From: Bacteroidia bacterium
GTDB lineage: Bacteria; Bacteroidota; Bacteroidia; B-17B0; Aurantibacillaceae
NCBI GenBank assembly: GCA_026418315.1
Contig: JAOABO010000097.1
Span: forward strand, 1-6,763
Length of the DNA stretch: 6,763 nucleotides
Direction: 5' to 3'
Shown: piece by piece, positions 6,271 to 6,763 of the stretch
Layout: every line of letters starts with the position of its first letter
Position numbering within the stretch: the first letter of the stretch is position 1
Made by a program: the position numbers and the translations under genes
The notes under the pieces: model-generated
What the model was told of the DNA's origin: nothing
The model's database searches: none
The model's input: the letters and a program-made list of their open reading frames with translations, nothing else

Positions 6271-6763
6271 TTATTTAGGTTGCAGAATAATTTTGATATA
6301 TTCTTCTTCAATGTTTCCAATATCTGAAACTTTAATATCCTTTTGGTAGGAAGCATATCCATCTACTTCAACATTCAAAGTATATTCACCTTCTTGGAGT
6401 GCTAAAATAAAGTCGCCGTTATTTTTTGTGTTGAATGTATATTCTTCTTTGTTTTGCTTGTTAGTAGCAATAATCATGGCTTGTGCATTTAATGTGTGGG
6501 TGGTATCTTTTGCAAAAAGCTTACCACGAAATATTTTAGTCGGTTGTTCTTCATCTAAAAACTTAATGCGATATATATCTAAATCACCCATTCCGGTGGG
6601 ACGATAGGCACTGATGTATGCTACTTTTTTATTTTTAGTAACGCATATCCCCATATCATCGTCGGTAGAGTTGATAGGATAGCCCAGATTTTCGGCAGGT
6701 GTAAATTTACCTGTTTCAGGATCGTAAATGGATTTAAATATATCGTATCCTCCCATACTGTTA
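6271..6763 (-). CDS. PD40 beta-propeller / carboxypeptidase-regulatory-like domain protein, C-terminal part (5' end beyond window)
   Basis: The minus-strand frame is open to the window edge and ends at the stop 6271-6273, giving 163 visible C-terminal residues. The Met at 6754-6756 lies inside a repeat motif and is not the start. The first 70 or so residues are PD40 (WD40-like propeller) repeats: SMGGYDIFKS, then ENLGYPINSTDDDMG, then YISAYRPTGMGDLDIYRI. This is the pattern seen in Bacteroidota OmpA-family and PorE-like envelope proteins. A carboxypeptidase-regulatory-like Ig-fold follows from FRGKLF (about residue 78) through GDFILALQEGEYTLNVEVDGYASYQKDI. The protein stops 24 residues after that YQKDI, without the OmpA peptidoglycan-binding domain that often follows in such proteins. 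A periplasmic or outer-membrane scaffold role is inferred. TPR repeats and a signal peptide may lie in the missing part. It converges on the S46 peptidase gene, so it is not in that operon. Confidence 0.88.
   Translation of the reverse strand, partial: NSMGGYDIFKSIYDPETGKFTPAENLGYPINSTDDDMGICVTKNKKVAYISAYRPTGMGDLDIYRIKFLDEEQPTKIFRGKLFAKDTTHTLNAQAMIIATNKQNKEEYTFNTKNNGDFILALQEGEYTLNVEVDGYASYQKDIKVSDIGNIEEEYIKIILQPK

Noticed and set aside
6211..6342. Short plus-strand frame starting ATGATTGTG near 6211
   Set aside because: About half lies antisense to the PD40 gene's 3' end, it is about 40 codons, and no motif or start signal supports it.
6754..6756. Met codon as the start of the minus-strand PD40 gene
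   Set aside because: It lies inside the conserved SMGGYDIF repeat motif and the frame stays open to the window edge, so it is internal.

Overview
The window looks like chromosomal DNA from a member of the Bacteroidota, probably an environmental lineage near Chitinophagales/Sphingobacteriales. The lineage below phylum is an inference from gene types. The coding DNA is strongly AT-rich and no start has a Shine-Dalgarno box. The protein families are typical of the phylum: a multi-SPOR envelope protein, a small outer-membrane barrel, an S46 dipeptidyl-peptidase, and a PD40 plus carboxypeptidase-regulatory-like protein of the kind related to OmpA-family and type IX secretion components.

Layout, left to right. 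(1) 1-2814, +: the C-terminal 937 residues of a large protein whose start lies left of the window. It has a long Q/N/K-rich, coiled-coil-like body, a low-complexity linker built from four 45-bp in-frame tandem repeats (1348-1527), and three SPOR domains. (2) 2820-3488, +: a 222-residue predicted outer-membrane beta-barrel protein, 5 bases after the previous stop and so almost certainly in the same operon. (3) 3489-3617: a short gap with a perfect 9-bp stem-loop and a weak Bacteroidota-type promoter candidate. (4) 3618-5780, +: a complete 720-residue S46 serine dipeptidyl-peptidase with signal peptide, intact catalytic triad (His87, Asp226, Ser655) and a Gly at the P1-specificity position (673), as in DPP7-type enzymes. 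(5) 5781-6270: a 490-base gap with no convincing gene. It holds a sharply GC-rich, highly structured island (about 5982-6117) that stands out from the AT-rich surroundings. (6) 6271-6763, -: the C-terminal part of a PD40/carboxypeptidase-regulatory-like protein, convergent with the peptidase and running off the right edge.

All four genes point to the cell envelope. The SPOR protein and barrel could form a peptidoglycan-to-outer-membrane unit. The S46 enzyme would be a periplasmic peptide-trimming enzyme that releases dipeptides for uptake. The PD40 protein resembles periplasmic scaffold proteins. No defence system, CRISPR array, tRNA, rRNA or intact transposase is visible. The parts most worth a second look are the GC-rich structured island, the expandable 45-bp repeat, and the triple-SPOR/barrel pair.
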